Assembly: GCA_008360975.2 (NCBI GenBank)
Contig: CM039183.1
Span: forward strand, 12,985,762-13,049,761
Direction of reading: 5' to 3'
Source of the DNA: Lichenostomus cassidix
Lineage: Eukaryota; Chordata; Aves; Passeriformes; Meliphagidae
Length of the DNA stretch: 64,000 nt
Numbering within the stretch: position 1 is the first letter of the stretch; each line of letters opens with the position of its first letter. Of the stretch, positions 13,946 through 25,714 are shown in pieces. The position numbers and the translations under genes are program-made. The notes under the pieces are model-generated. The model had not been told where the DNA came from. It saw only the letters and a list, made by a program, of their open reading frames with translations, and made no database searches.

Positions 13946-15814
13946 AATTCTATGCCGAGGTTCTCAAAATAACCACCACTGAACTGTTCCCAGTTCAGGA
14001 ATTAACATAATGGCCTGCACATGATTCCTTTGTGTGTGATGCATCTCAAAAAGGAGCAGTGAACTCTCTCTGCATCGTAGGAAGCTCTGTGTCTGGCATC
14101 TTCTTGTTCCATTATCAGCTTTAGCTTTGCTCATGATATACAGTGGTGCATTTAAAGAAGTCATTTCCATTGCTGTCAGCGCTTCTAGTTTTATATTCAT
14201 AGCCAGATGCAACCCCCACTATGGTCAATGAAAAATGCCCTTTCAATTCAGTGGTCCTTGTATGAGATTACTTGTGTCTTGAAATGTATTTTCATAAAAT
14301 AATCCCTAAAGTTTATTTGTTTATAAGTTTTTTTCAGTTATCTTTATTCTCTTTAGTAATGGCAGTAAGTAGTAAGTGGTAAGTACTTTGGTTTTAAGCC
14401 AGCAGAAGTGATCTGGATTCTGTACTTCTGTATAACCACAAGTAGAAATCATGTTGGAAGTAATCAGGGAAGACAATGAGAGTCCATAGTTCACTCATGA
14501 ATTTGCACAGATGAAATAGAAACTTATTGTTGTTTTTAAATATGTGGTTCAAGGTGGGTATTTCAAAAGAAAAAAGAAGATAGAAAAATATAGGAAAGCT
14601 TCCCTTACTTCCAGGTGTTCATGTATAAGCTTAGGTAGCCATCTAAATGCTAAATGATCTTTCTGCAGTTTATAGAATATCTATATTCAGAGTACTGTGA
14701 GCAATAGATAATTCTAATAATATTTCAAGGTAATTATGTATTATTAAAAATCTAATATTAAGGGCAAAAATTATTAATAGATGAGTAAGTTCAAAAAGAA
14801 AACACTTATTTTCTTGCTTTATTATTCCTATGTTTTTCACAGTACTTTATGTAACAGAACAGGAGAGGTTTTATACATATATAGATAAATAAGTAGATAT
14901 ATTTTAAAGGAGTTTAATGAAGTGTGAGCTTCATGGACAATGCAGTGCAGTATCTCCTTTCACATGTTACAAACTGCCATGATCTCAACTAAACTTTGCT
15001 AATTTTCTGTGTATTCCTGGAACTTTAGCTACAGTTTTGGCTAGATCAGACTTGAATGGAAGCAGAAGTGAGACTTCTGAGCTTTGTGAGGAACTTCAGG
15101 TTTTATCACTCATCAGTGGAAGTTGATGGGAAGCAGCAGTAGAGCTTTATGAAACAGCAAATGCTTCTAAGACTCAGCAGGTTTTGGGTCTGTGGAAAAC
15201 ACTGCTTCACAGGAGCAATGATTATCTGAGACTAACTTTCAATCCAGCCTCCTCTCTGAATTCATGGCTCCCCAAATTCAGTCATCTGATAGATACAGGA
15301 AAGCGAAGAACCTCAAACCTAGTGCCAGTGCCTTGTCTTGTTCTTGACATGGCTACTTTTCTCACTGTTCACCAGAATGATCACAGACTGCAGCTCTTTT
15401 TAATGGTCATTGTGCACGGTTTTAAATTTATTCAAAATCTCTTTTCATTTCTCAGCATGTTTTCATGGTGGTAAAGATTCTGTGGAAATTATTATCTTTT
15501 TTGTAATGCTAGTGAACAAAGAAGAAAGAGAGAGATTTAAAGACAGCAATCTAGAAGTGGTTTGCACCATCAAAAATTATCTATTGGGTATGGTTAGGTA
15601 TTTTTAGGCAATACTAAACTTTCACTTTATTTTGATTATATGACAACTTTTTGTCAATCCATATCCTGTGAAATTAGGTTTAATAATTTACAATACTATT
15701 GAAATAAGTAATTCAAATTAACCTACAGTTCATGATTCACATAAATCAGTTAAAATTTGGTAAGAAATGTTTTGAAATGACAGGTTTTCCTTGTTTTATT
15801 TTCATCAAAGGGAA

Positions 15815-15922
15815 ATGATCTTACCCTTTTGCTCCTGGTTTCCTCATTTGTAAAGTGGGCCAGATATGTGGATGGATTGCTGCTTGGTATTACTCCTGAG
15901 AGATATTTAAATGCCCAAGTAA
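15815..15922 (+). mobile_element. MIR-like ancient SINE fragment
   Basis: GGTTTCCTCATTTGTAAAGT at about 15838-15857 matches the best-conserved MIR core phrase (tttcctcatctgtaaaatgg). The preceding GATCTTACCCTT and following GAGATATTTAAATG also fit the MIR order (ttacttaacc ... gaggattaaatga). MIRs predate amniote radiation and survive as rare, diverged copies in birds. Confidence 0.6.
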
Positions 15923-16972
15923 TAATCCTAAGCAAAAGTTGTTTTCACTCATGGAAGATTATAAAGGCCTTGCTGTTCTGATGAAAAAGACAATAAAGCA
16001 ACTGTTCTAGTTGAAAGTTGCAAACAATAAGGAAAATATTTGCCCGCAAACATTTGAAACTCCAGCTTTGACCTGATGAAAAAACAACAAATTTCCCTTT
16101 GTACTTCTTCTAAAGGATTGTTGGTTTTATTTTGCAGAAGCTGTGTCTCAAGCTAGAGGCCAGAAACCTTATTTATTTCTCTACCATTCTTGTTCTGAAA
16201 CCATAAATATGTTGAAAAGAGCGTAAAAGGTTTTGCTAATACTTTTCAGATGTTCACAGAACAAAATTAGCCTTTGACATTTTACTTAGGCTAAAAAATG
16301 AAAGGCGTTTAATCTTTGTTGTTTAGAGTGCAGATGGTTGAAAAATTGTATTAATAACAAAAAAAAGTATTTTATTGTTTGTACTGCTGCCAGTGTGGAT
16401 ATGACAAATAAAACTTAGCAAATTCAGATTTGGAGAAACAATACGTGACTTGAAGTATTAGGTAATACATGGCTGAATACACAGAGTGGTTTTGGAAAAC
16501 CATGAAATTTAGTATACTTGCGCAAGCCATAAATCCTATTGTCTTCCAAAAGCCTAAAGTGTCTACATTTAACATTTTAAATGAAAAAATACTCCCGTAA
16601 AGAAGGAAAGAAGGCCACTTTTGAAAGATGCAGAGGGTGGTAAAAAGTCCCTCATCCTCCCCTCTTCTTCAGAGTTGATCATTTCATTCCTCAAAGACAA
16701 TACCAGATTTTCTTTTTGTTTGTTTTGTTTTCTAATATATAGTTGTAGAGATGATAATGTATTTATAGTAAGGCTGGAATTACTCCAGTTATTCTGCCTC
16801 CTCCACTGATTGCAGTTTCTCTGGATGCACATCAGTGCGAATATTGTTAGAATGAAGGCTATCGGGCTTTTTTGTCTTGCTCTGGGGCATATTCCTGGAC
16901 TTTGTGGTGCTTTTTACAATCACAGGCATTATGTATGAATTGCTGAACTCAAGCCTTCAGATGTGTGAGTCT

Positions 16973-16998
16973 CTATTAGCTATGACCTCAGCTAATAG
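16973..16998. repeat. Perfect 9-bp inverted repeat
   Basis: CTATTAGCT at 16973-16981 and AGCTAATAG at 16990-16998, with an 8-nt spacer. It could form a small hairpin; no associated gene or element was recognised. Confidence 0.6.
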
Positions 16999-17110
16999 GG
17001 GAATTGCCTTTTGTAAATAGGGAGTTGTTTTGCAATGCAGTGGCAGATGAATAATAAACAACAGCACCATTCCTTTGGATCAGATAAGGAAAACATCCAT
17101 GACATCCTGA

Positions 17111-17170
17111 GATGGTGTAAGTTCACATAGCTTCATCTACTGCAGAGGAGCTGACCTGACTAATACTGGA
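17111..17170. repeat. Possible ancient amniote interspersed repeat fragment
   Basis: GGTGTAAGTTCACATAGCTTC and a following GAGGAGCTGAC resemble the 'gtaaattggcatagctcc ... gagctacgctga' type of old sauropsid short repeat. Weak, by-eye match. Confidence 0.25.
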
Positions 17171-17228
17171 CCTTCCATGGATGTCATACCTAAATGAGAT
17201 TATCTATAAGATGCTATAGATAAGGAGG

Positions 17229-17780
17229 ATGTCAGAGGCAAATGTAGTAAACAAGTTACTTTTCAAAAAGTATAACTTTCAAAGTACAGCTTTGGGATTT
17301 GTACTAAATTCCATGGTGTTTGAGCTAACTTCAATTTACAATATAAAGGAAAAAGCAAAAAGCAGAATTGCTGAGGAGAACAGAAGGATGACAACTAATG
17401 AGCTTGATTTTGCTAAGGGACTGAAAGATTTATTTTTCTTATTACTGGTAGAAAACACAGAAGAATCCCAGAGACAGGTACATTTTCCTGAGGGGAAGAA
17501 AAATGTTGAAGACCTTGCTGTTAGGCTGGAAAAGACAATAAAGACATTACTCCAGTGAAAATCTGCAAAGCATTAGGCCCAAGTGAATTTAATTGCTGAG
17601 CTCTGAAGAAAATATCAAGAAAAATAGTTAAAATTACGAGTGCATATTTTTTATTCTTAAACTCAGGAAAACAGAAGAACTTATGGAGGTCATCAACTTA
17701 ACTGTTCAACATTACACCCAGAATAACATCAATAAAATGGATATCAAAGGAATTAAGTAATGACTATTTAAATAGCAACA
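17229..17780 (+). mobile_element. Degraded CR1/L3-like LINE reverse transcriptase fragment
   Basis: A 109-codon open frame (17229-17558) without recognisable domain runs into sequence that, after a frame change, reads KICKALGPSEF followed by LKKISRKIVK and NSGKQKNLW. This order resembles the start of the CR1/L3 reverse transcriptase domain (K-x-x-GPDEIHP, then the helix before SWxxGxxPxxW). Several stops and shifts are present, so it is dead. The long 5' frame may be partly pre-RT linker or chance. Orientation is the same as NRXN1. Family assignment is tentative. Confidence 0.4.
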
Positions 17781-19899
17781 TATAAAAAAGTTTCAGCAGT
17801 AACAACAGCTGGCTAACTGGCTTCTCTGTAGAGTTCCAAAGTATAATATCCACTTAGCATGGCTGAGAAGCTGAGATCTGTCATTTTCCTCCTCCTACAC
17901 TATTTTTGCAGTGTAATGCATGCCTTTCACTACTGGATTCAGCACACCACAAAAGTTATTAAAGCGTCAGCAGTAGTCTGGTATCTATTTAAAGTAATCT
18001 AAAACTTCCAAATCTAAACACCCAAGGTGTGTAACTATTTTCACACATCATTTAGCAAAATGCTGATCTATACATTCGTGCAAACCTGCTGCAGAGATTG
18101 CATTGCAACATAAGTACCAAGAACAGCAGGAAATCTTGTTTCTAGATACAGAATTTAGATCTAACTTTGCAAAGTATGTCAAGCTTTGCCTGTAGATGAT
18201 GAATTCCTTTTGTCTGAACTTATAATTGGGAGCAAATTTTTGGATTGAAGCCTGTAAAAATACTGTAAGACACAAATATTGCCAGCACTTAATACATGAA
18301 TGAAAGCTTTCAATATTCACATCTTTATTTGAGAAATAAATAGATTTTGGTATCTAATATATATTAATTCTTCTAGATGCCATGCACAGAAATCATGGCT
18401 TCTTGAACTGCAATCTGCAGGAAAAGTATGATCACTTTAATGTAAAGTTTGGATTGTGCAAAGAGCAATATTCTTGCAACATTTGCTAGTTCTATCACTT
18501 GTACCATGAACATTAACAAAGAGTTGATTTGCCTGTATGGTGATCTTCCGTTTTTCCATGAAAAGCTAGAAAATAATTTTTCTGGAATGAAGTAAAGAAC
18601 TAAAATATGGATATGAAAGCTAAATGGGTGATTCAGTCATAGCTGTAATTTTAGTCGAAACACTTTATTTTAGAAAATCTATAGAAATTTCTAGACAAAG
18701 AGAAATCCATACTGTGCTACTTATGTATAATTAAGTTATTTTAATGGTCCTGAATCAACCAAAAATTATAGTATAATTACTTTGGGCAAAAATAATTATC
18801 CTTACTGCATGCAATGTAGCAATTATTATCTGAACAGGATTCAGTATACTTTTAAATGGCTAAACAATCTTTTTCAGCTGGTTAAGCTGCCTGTGTTAGT
18901 ACTGCCAAAGTTAGTACTTTGCTAGAGATTTCTTGGAATGATTTTACATGTAGTAAAATACTTTTGGGAATGATTGTTTTCTATCCAACACACCTGTTGT
19001 CAGTTCACCTCATCCAGAAGCTACACACTCATTCAGCTAGTCACTCACTTTCCACCAGCAGGAAAGGGAGAGAATAGGAAAAGCAGAAGAGAAAAGGTAA
19101 AAACTTATGGGTGAAGAGAAGCACAGTTTAATAAGTGAAGAAAAGATTGGAAAAAACAAGTGGGGGAAAGGCAGCCACTATCTCATTAAGGAGACTGATG
19201 GCCAGCCAGACTCCAAATAATGACTACATTTGAGGACAAAACCTTCCAGTTTTGTTGCTGACTATGGTATTATTTGGTACAGAGCATCATTTTGGCCAGC
19301 TCAGCTCAGCTGTCCTGACTGTGTCTAGTCCCAGCTTCTTGTCCACTACCAGCCTTCTCACTGGGTGGCAGAATAAGGACCAGACGAAGATTTGGTGCTG
19401 TTTTAGTCACAAATTCAAGCCACAGCACCATCTGGGCTACTAAAAGAAAGTTAACTCCATCTCAGCTAGATCCAACACACAGCTCTGGTTATTCTGTGGT
19501 AGGTCATGTACATATTTATTTTTGCAGGTATTCAATGCAATTGCATAGGCTAAAATATGTACTTTGAGTACAAACAGATCTCTCAATGCGGATTAAAATA
19601 GTTCATTAAATAAATAGCAAAATATAGTCTTGCTTTCTTGCTGCTGTGTTCTTAGCTTCTCTGTCAGGTGCATGACCATCCTGCATAAGTATTTGAGGCA
19701 TTCATTGGGAAAATGGTCTATTCCTTACATTTCAGCTCATTCAGGACCTTGATGCCTATGCAGTACATGAATGAGCATGGTGTGATGAACAGCACCTTGA
19801 TATTTAACACAATACTGGCCAGAAGCCATCTAACCTCTGTTGGAGGTTTCCTTTAAGAATGTTCCTAAAGGCATATGATGTTTTCAAAGACTGCAAGAG

Positions 19900-21200
19900 G
19901 GGGACGTTGGTGCCAAATTTTAAATTCGCAATAAAAAAGAGCCAAGTCTAGCTTGCCAGCCTAACTTCAGTTCCTGGAAGACTTTGGAACAAATAATCAA
20001 GAAAATTATTTGTTAGCAGTAGCAAGGCAAGAAAGAGATGAGTATCAGTAGGTCAGCAACAAATTACATTAAACCAATTCTTCAACATTTGTTGGAGATT
20101 GTCTAGAAGCAGCAGATGTCATGTAATCTTAAACAAATCTTTAGGCACTATCTATCATATCTATAGGCAATGTCTAGTGTGATATTCTCTTAAGCAAGCT
20201 AGGGAATCTTGGGGTAGATTAAGTTTCTAAATTAGTAGTAAATTGCATGCAAAGTTGTCTGGATAACTGTGCGAGTTGCCAGTAATTGCCTGTCAAAATG
20301 AAAGGACAAACCAACCATAGCCATTCCTCCTGGAATCAATTCCTTGCTATTTTCCTTTAATCAGCCTGGATGGTAGAGCATAGACCACGTTTATTAAATC
20401 TGTGATAATGCAGAGCTGGGGAAGAGAAACCACATACTCAAGAGCAAACTTTGAATTCAAAATCAGCTTTGACAAATTAGAGAAAAGGACCAAAAGATAT
20501 GTTAAAACTCTGTGGAAGCAAGTGGAAGGTGCTAGGCGTAGGAAGAAATTATGGACAGCAAAAATATGGTGTATAAAAATCTTGGTGAAATACTGTTTCT
20601 TTGGAAAAGAATCTGTGAGTCTGCATGTATCACATTCTGTACAGGGGTTAGCAAAGCCATGAAGTTGTAAAAAAATCTAGGGAACATTTTATCTCTTGTA
20701 AATGGAAATACAGCTTGTAAGACATGGTGAAGTAATTATCCAATTCTGCTCAGGGCTTTACTCAAGGCAGGAATTCTGCATTCAATTTTAACCATTGCAT
20801 TTCAGCAACAAAGCAGACCTATGAAATAAAAACTTAACAAGTTGGGTTATGTACCTTACAGAGGAAGTGACTAAAGGAGGACCTGATGGCAAAAATGAAG
20901 TTTGTGAAGGGGTGGTATAAAAAAGAAAAAAAAAAAAATTTTTTTTTTAAATCAGTGGTGGATAGATGAAGAAATAATGGGGTTACATTGCAGCAATTAA
21001 TTATAAGTTTAAACAGTAATAAGATCTTTTTAAATGATACAAATAGTTAAACACTGGAATAGATGTAATGGGACTGGGGAATGGGAAGACATTAGATAAA
21101 TATTATAAGGACAAACACAGATAGAGTTTATCCTACACTAAGACAGAAAAACATGCTGGGTGGTTCTGGTTTTTATCACAGATAATTACATTGATACATC
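19900..21200 (+). mobile_element. Old CR1/L3-type LINE copy, RT to near 3' end
   Basis: Several ordered matches support one ancient copy. Near 19909-19980 a frame reads LVPNFKFAIKK, a stop, then LASLTSVPG, the IFKKG...RPVSLTSVPGK region of CR1 reverse transcriptase. At 20130-20220 the DNA resembles the stretch encoding FDTISH...DILLSKLG, ending in KLGNLGVD. At 20475-20510 the translation FDKLEKRTKRYVKTLW matches the region of DLDKLEDWAKRN. At 21043-21063 IVKHWNR matches the KHWNRLP motif near the C-terminus. Stops and shifts throughout show long decay; the catalytic FADD box is not identifiable. A 3' tail is not clear. Same orientation as the host gene. Confidence 0.75.
20923..20950. repeat. 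A-run abutting T-run
   Basis: An A-rich run with a single G, ending in A(13), joined directly to T(10), inside the old CR1 copy. Self-complementary A/T tract and probably a point of slippage or of a small insertion. Confidence 0.7.
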
Positions 21201-22317
21201 CCTGGTAAAATATTCTGCTTAACAGCTGGTGGCCACAGAATTAAATATTCCAATACACTAAAGGCTAGACTGAAAGTGTTAGTAGCTGTAATAATTCGAT
21301 ATGTGATTATTTGATTTTAGTGTGAAATATTTTTGCCGTTAGCTTAGAAATAATGATTTTTTTTCCCACCTTCCTTAATCCCAGTTGTCAGGGTATGGAA
21401 AAATCCTACTGTTTTCCTCATTGACTAACCACAGAGGGTGAGGCTTCAGCAGGAGTTTGTTACTGGAAGAAAGGAAGGGACAAGACAAAGGATGGTGGTG
21501 GTAGAAAAAGTGGAACCATGGCAGTGTTTTCATAGAATGATTAGAAAATAGGAAAATAATCCAGCAACACAAACATTATTTCAGTTTGCTTGGTTTGGAC
21601 TTTACCGGGTCATGAGTAGCCCAAGAAACGACAGAATGAAGTCTAGAACAATGTAAACCTTTGGTGAAACTTTGCTGCTTCTCGTGTCTCTGTGTTTTAG
21701 ATCCTGTAGTGTAGAGGGAAATGAGGAAGGCTAAGGGAATTGTTTGTATTTACTTCTTTCCTGAAGTGGCTTGATGTTTTGGCACATAATGTTATTGCAA
21801 TGAAGTGTATGTGGTGCTTTTGTTGTTCTGGTTGCTTTTTGAAGAACCTGTAGTTTGGACCCAACTGAACTGAATATTTCTCTTCCTTATTTCTCTCCTG
21901 AGAAAGTTTTTCTGCATATATAACAACATTTCTTCTCTTTTACGCTTGATAAGAAGAGATTTTTTAACTTTCCTCTTGGTGGAAAAAAAAAGTAAGTCTT
22001 CTTTATTTTCTTCTGTTTGACATTTTGTTCTTCATATTAAATCTACAATTCTTTCTACAGGAGACATAAAGCTAAAGGGAAAAGGGAAAGTCTGCAATAA
22101 ATTAAATTTGCACTTGGGAGGCATTTCCTAAAAATAAGTACATGTATCTGGGGTGCAGAAGATTCTGATCTGTTTCTTACCCGCTTCCTAATGGTAGGAG
22201 AACTGCTTTCTGTCATGATAAGAATTGCAAAAATAGTAGTTCAGGTAGTAATATTGCTAAAAACAAAAGGTAGTCTAAATGGAGGAACAACTGGGAACTT
22301 TAGAATAAACAAACCTT

Positions 22318-22447
22318 CAGAGCATGGTGCTGATAATGTCAAGGTTCAATACCCATAGGGCCCATCCATTTAAATGTTAGATTCAGTTAGACTCACAAAG
22401 ATCTTTGTGAGTCCTTTCCAACTCAGAATATTCTGTGATTCTGTGAT
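22318..22447 (+). mobile_element. tRNA-Ile-derived SINE with CR1 tail (TguSINE1-like), 5'-truncated
   Basis: The head AGAGCATGGTGCTGATAATG and then AAGGTTCAATACCC match the 3' part of tRNA-Ile (anticodon region through the T-loop). A good pol III B box, GGTTCAATACC, lies at 22343-22353. The A-box half is missing, so the copy is 5'-truncated. It continues into TTGTGAGTCCTTTCCAACTC and two ATTCTGTG units (22430-22445), the standard CR1 3' end used for retrotransposition in trans. This chimera is the structure I recall for the passerine SINE first described in zebra finch. It contains a perfect 24-bp palindrome at 22390-22413. Confidence 0.8.
22390..22413. repeat. Perfect 24-bp palindrome inside the SINE
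   Basis: The 12-base half GACTCACAAAGA is followed by its exact reverse complement, centred on AGATCT, with no spacer. The right arm matches the CR1 tail consensus better than the left arm, as I remember it. Confidence 0.85.
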
Positions 22448-23533
22448 TTTAGACAATGAGCAACTTCCATGGGAACTTTCCCTCCTTGTTTCCCTATCTG
22501 AATAAAATAAGGAAGTCACAAATTCTCATCACATTATGCCCAGCATATTGTCACCTACTTAACAAAATAGAGTTTTAGAATGAAATCCACCGTGTAAAAG
22601 ATAGCAACAGTTTTCACAGATATTATAGTCTAAAGCAGCAAAAAATACAATTTAAACAATTCTCCTGTTTCAATAAAATACTGTATGTCTTGTATGATTC
22701 CTACCTAATCTTTCCTTGAAGTTTGTTGGGACATCACCTACCTGTATTGTATGTCTAAGCCTAGCCTCCTCTATCATGGTTTTTATTCTTCATTTTTCCT
22801 GAATCAATTTAAAATTCCCCTATTGTGTTTTCTCCTGCTCAGCTATGAGATGCACACATTCACCCCAATTGAATGCCTCTCACACAAGTCTCAAGCACCA
22901 CTTCTGCTTGCACAAAAATATTAACTACCAAATTTTCTGTCTGCTGCATGGAGGCATTTATATGCATAAACTGCTGAGGTCCTTTCATGAAACACGCTAT
23001 ACAACCATGGAGAGGTTTTTATGGCTTAACGAAGTGTGAATACTTCATCAGTGAACTAAAAAGATTTCTCCCTTCCAAGTTAGGAGCTCAGTGCTCAAAG
23101 CCCAAGTATATAGAATCACCTGAAAATGGAGAGACATTTTTAGGGATCAAGCTTGAAAGAAAAAAAAAGTAGAAGTGGAATCAGTGAAAATTAACCCTAA
23201 GAAGAGCGAATTCAGGAGGCTTTTTCCCCACCAAAACAAAGCAGTATATTTACCTGTAAAATACAGTTTTAGAAGAAAATTAAATGCTTTGGTTTACCTC
23301 CACATTGGAGTCACAGTATATCTGTAGCTGCCTGTAGAGACCAAGATCCATTTTTTCTCTTGATATTTGTTTACCAGTAGTCTTGTGAACTGTCATTTCC
23401 ATCTTTTTCATAACATCAGAGCTATGTGATTATTTTCTGTGAGGAGTGATGCTCATGTCCTAAGGGATGAAAATGCTTTCTCAGAATCTGATTTTTCAAG
23501 GTACTGTGTAACTTCTGCATGGTTTTTTCTTTC

Positions 23534-23551
23534 TTTTTTTTTTTTTTTTTT
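23534..23551. repeat. T(18) homopolymer
   Basis: An uninterrupted run of T following CTTTC. No linked retroposed sequence was recognised on either strand. Confidence 0.8.
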
Positions 23552-25140
23552 GAGGGCTGTACAGTTTGGGTTTTTTTCCATACATATGAAGAGTGTGCTA
23601 GAGTTCCAGAGTCTGCTAAAGTATATTTAGGATTTCTGTAACACAATAAATGATATTGCATATTATATGTAAGTTGATGTTCACATCATCTCTTCTAGAG
23701 AGGGTCCTGTTCAGCAAGGTAATGTTTTGTGTTTGACCAAATAGTTCACCCATTTCTGTTCAGTTTCTTTACAAATATTTTTGCCTTCCATTCAAATCAC
23801 CCTTATATTAGCCCTGTAATGTTTTGTTCACAAACCAATATGTAACACAGACAGGATTTGTTGATACTGCACTGGAAATTAAATTTGGGCATATGAGTTT
23901 GCAAATTTTTTAGTGAAAATGTGTGTTTGCCTAAACTGCTGATCTTAAATCAGCCTGGACTTGCATGAACAAGATCTCTCCAAGGCAGTGGGAGATGCTG
24001 ATAGAGACTGAGGACAATGACACACACTTATTATTATGCTTTTCATGCCAGAGAAGGCTGCCAGAAAATCTATTTCCTAGGAAGTTTTTTTGTTGGAGGT
24101 ATTGCTTGTGTGGCTCTCTATAACTTAAGACTGTATTTCCCAAACCAGCCAAGTGCTTTCTGAACAATTGCATATGGGGTGCTATTTCACACTGATGAAT
24201 GAGTGTAATTTTTCTTTTATTCCTGGATATCAAGCTCAACTAGTCTTAGTCTAACCCTGACTGGTAGACTGACCTCCAGCTTGCTCTTATAGCTGCCAAT
24301 AATTCTCCATGAAGGGCACTAGAAGCACAATGGGCAAAGACTTCTAATGGTACAGAGAATCACAATCATGTTCATAGTTTGCCCTGAATATATTTAAACT
24401 ATTCTGTGAAGGTGGGAAAAAGGCAATTATCTTTATATTTTTTCTCTACCTAAGCCTGGAATTACAACTCATTTTTTAATATAAAATATTTTTTAAAATT
24501 CCAAGCTCAAAACTACCATTAGTATAGTTTATTTCACATGACCATGGGAATTACTCACAAATATATGTAGAAACAGATCTGAAATATCAGTACTGCTTCC
24601 TTTGAATGGCCCCAATAAATATATTTGTTAAATAAAAATCAATACAAAAAGAAAAAATAATCACTGCTTATGAAGAGGAAAAAGATGTGGCTCCAATGCT
24701 TTATAATTGTTCAGAAAATATTTGTGTCCTGGAAAACGTAACAAGGACTGTGAGATTCATGGGGTTGTGCTGTGTAAGTTACACTAACCCTTACACACTT
24801 AGTTTTCTCAAAAGAAATTGCTATTCTTTTCCTTATATCACCTCCTTTTGTGTTTTTAATGCTTCTCCCATTGTTGTTGTTATTGTTCTTCTTCTTTAAC
24901 TTGCATGTCATCCTTCTATTTGCTAAGAAAACTACCTGATTCCAGGAGGGAATACCCAATGTACATAAGTTTTATATGTAAATGACACCAAAATGAGCGT
25001 CACTGTTGTGCAATGACAGAACTCTCTGTGCCAATTTCAGCTTTTCCAGCCCAGTCCTGTAATCCCATTGCAATGTTGCTCTTGACCTGAAACTTCCAGT
25101 GGGGCATTTATTTCACTTCAGAGAGGCATGGCTGCTATTA

Positions 25141-25169
25141 GTGCTGCAGAGTGAACTTCAGTTTTGCTT
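25141..25169 (+). repeat. 29-bp exact direct repeat, copy 1
   Basis: Begins GTGCTGCAGAGTGAACTTCA and is identical over 29 bases to 28226-28254. The flanks differ. Not a known transposon end that I recognise. Confidence 0.85.
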
Positions 25170-25678
25170 TGTACCACTGTTTCCTTCCAGCATGTGGGAT
25201 CATGCTCTTCAGTCCTGGAGAAACTGGGACTTAGAAGACGTGTTGTTCCTACACAAATCAAATCTGTACTCCACTCTTCACTGGATTTGACTTACATTAT
25301 TTGTTGTTTGTTACTATAGCTATTTTTTACAGTATTTTGATGATTAAGAAAAAAATAGCCAACAAGTGTGTGAGATTTTTTTTTTCTAAATGCCTTTGTA
25401 CTCTTCTGAAATTCCAGTGTATATTGCAAGTTGAGTGATGCAATTCCAAGAGAAGGATTCCAATTTGAAATTAATTTAGGAGGGGTTTCAACCAGAGATT
25501 TCAACTTGTGTTATAGGGGACTTAAAGCAGTCTGCATATATTTGAAGTAGCTCTCTTGTCTCAGTGGAGATTTACATAACCATATCTTCCATCAGAATCT
25601 GCACTTTCCCATTGCATGCACACTCAAATCAATTCAGATGAAAAATTTATTTGACCTATTTTTACTGTCTCCAATCAC

Positions 25679-25714
25679 ATCTAAATATGTATCTAAATAT
25701 GTATCTAAATATGT
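25679..25714. repeat. Three tandem copies of a 12-bp unit
   Basis: ATCTAAATATGT repeated three times without mismatch, followed by a TGTA-rich stretch. A short minisatellite. Confidence 0.9.

Noticed and set aside
22318..22370. Functional tRNA-Ile gene
   Set aside because: Only the 3' part of the tRNA is present, there is no A box or acceptor stem pairing, and it is fused to a CR1 tail.
25679..25714. CRISPR-like array
   Set aside because: Three head-to-tail 12-bp copies without spacers in a vertebrate intron; a simple minisatellite.
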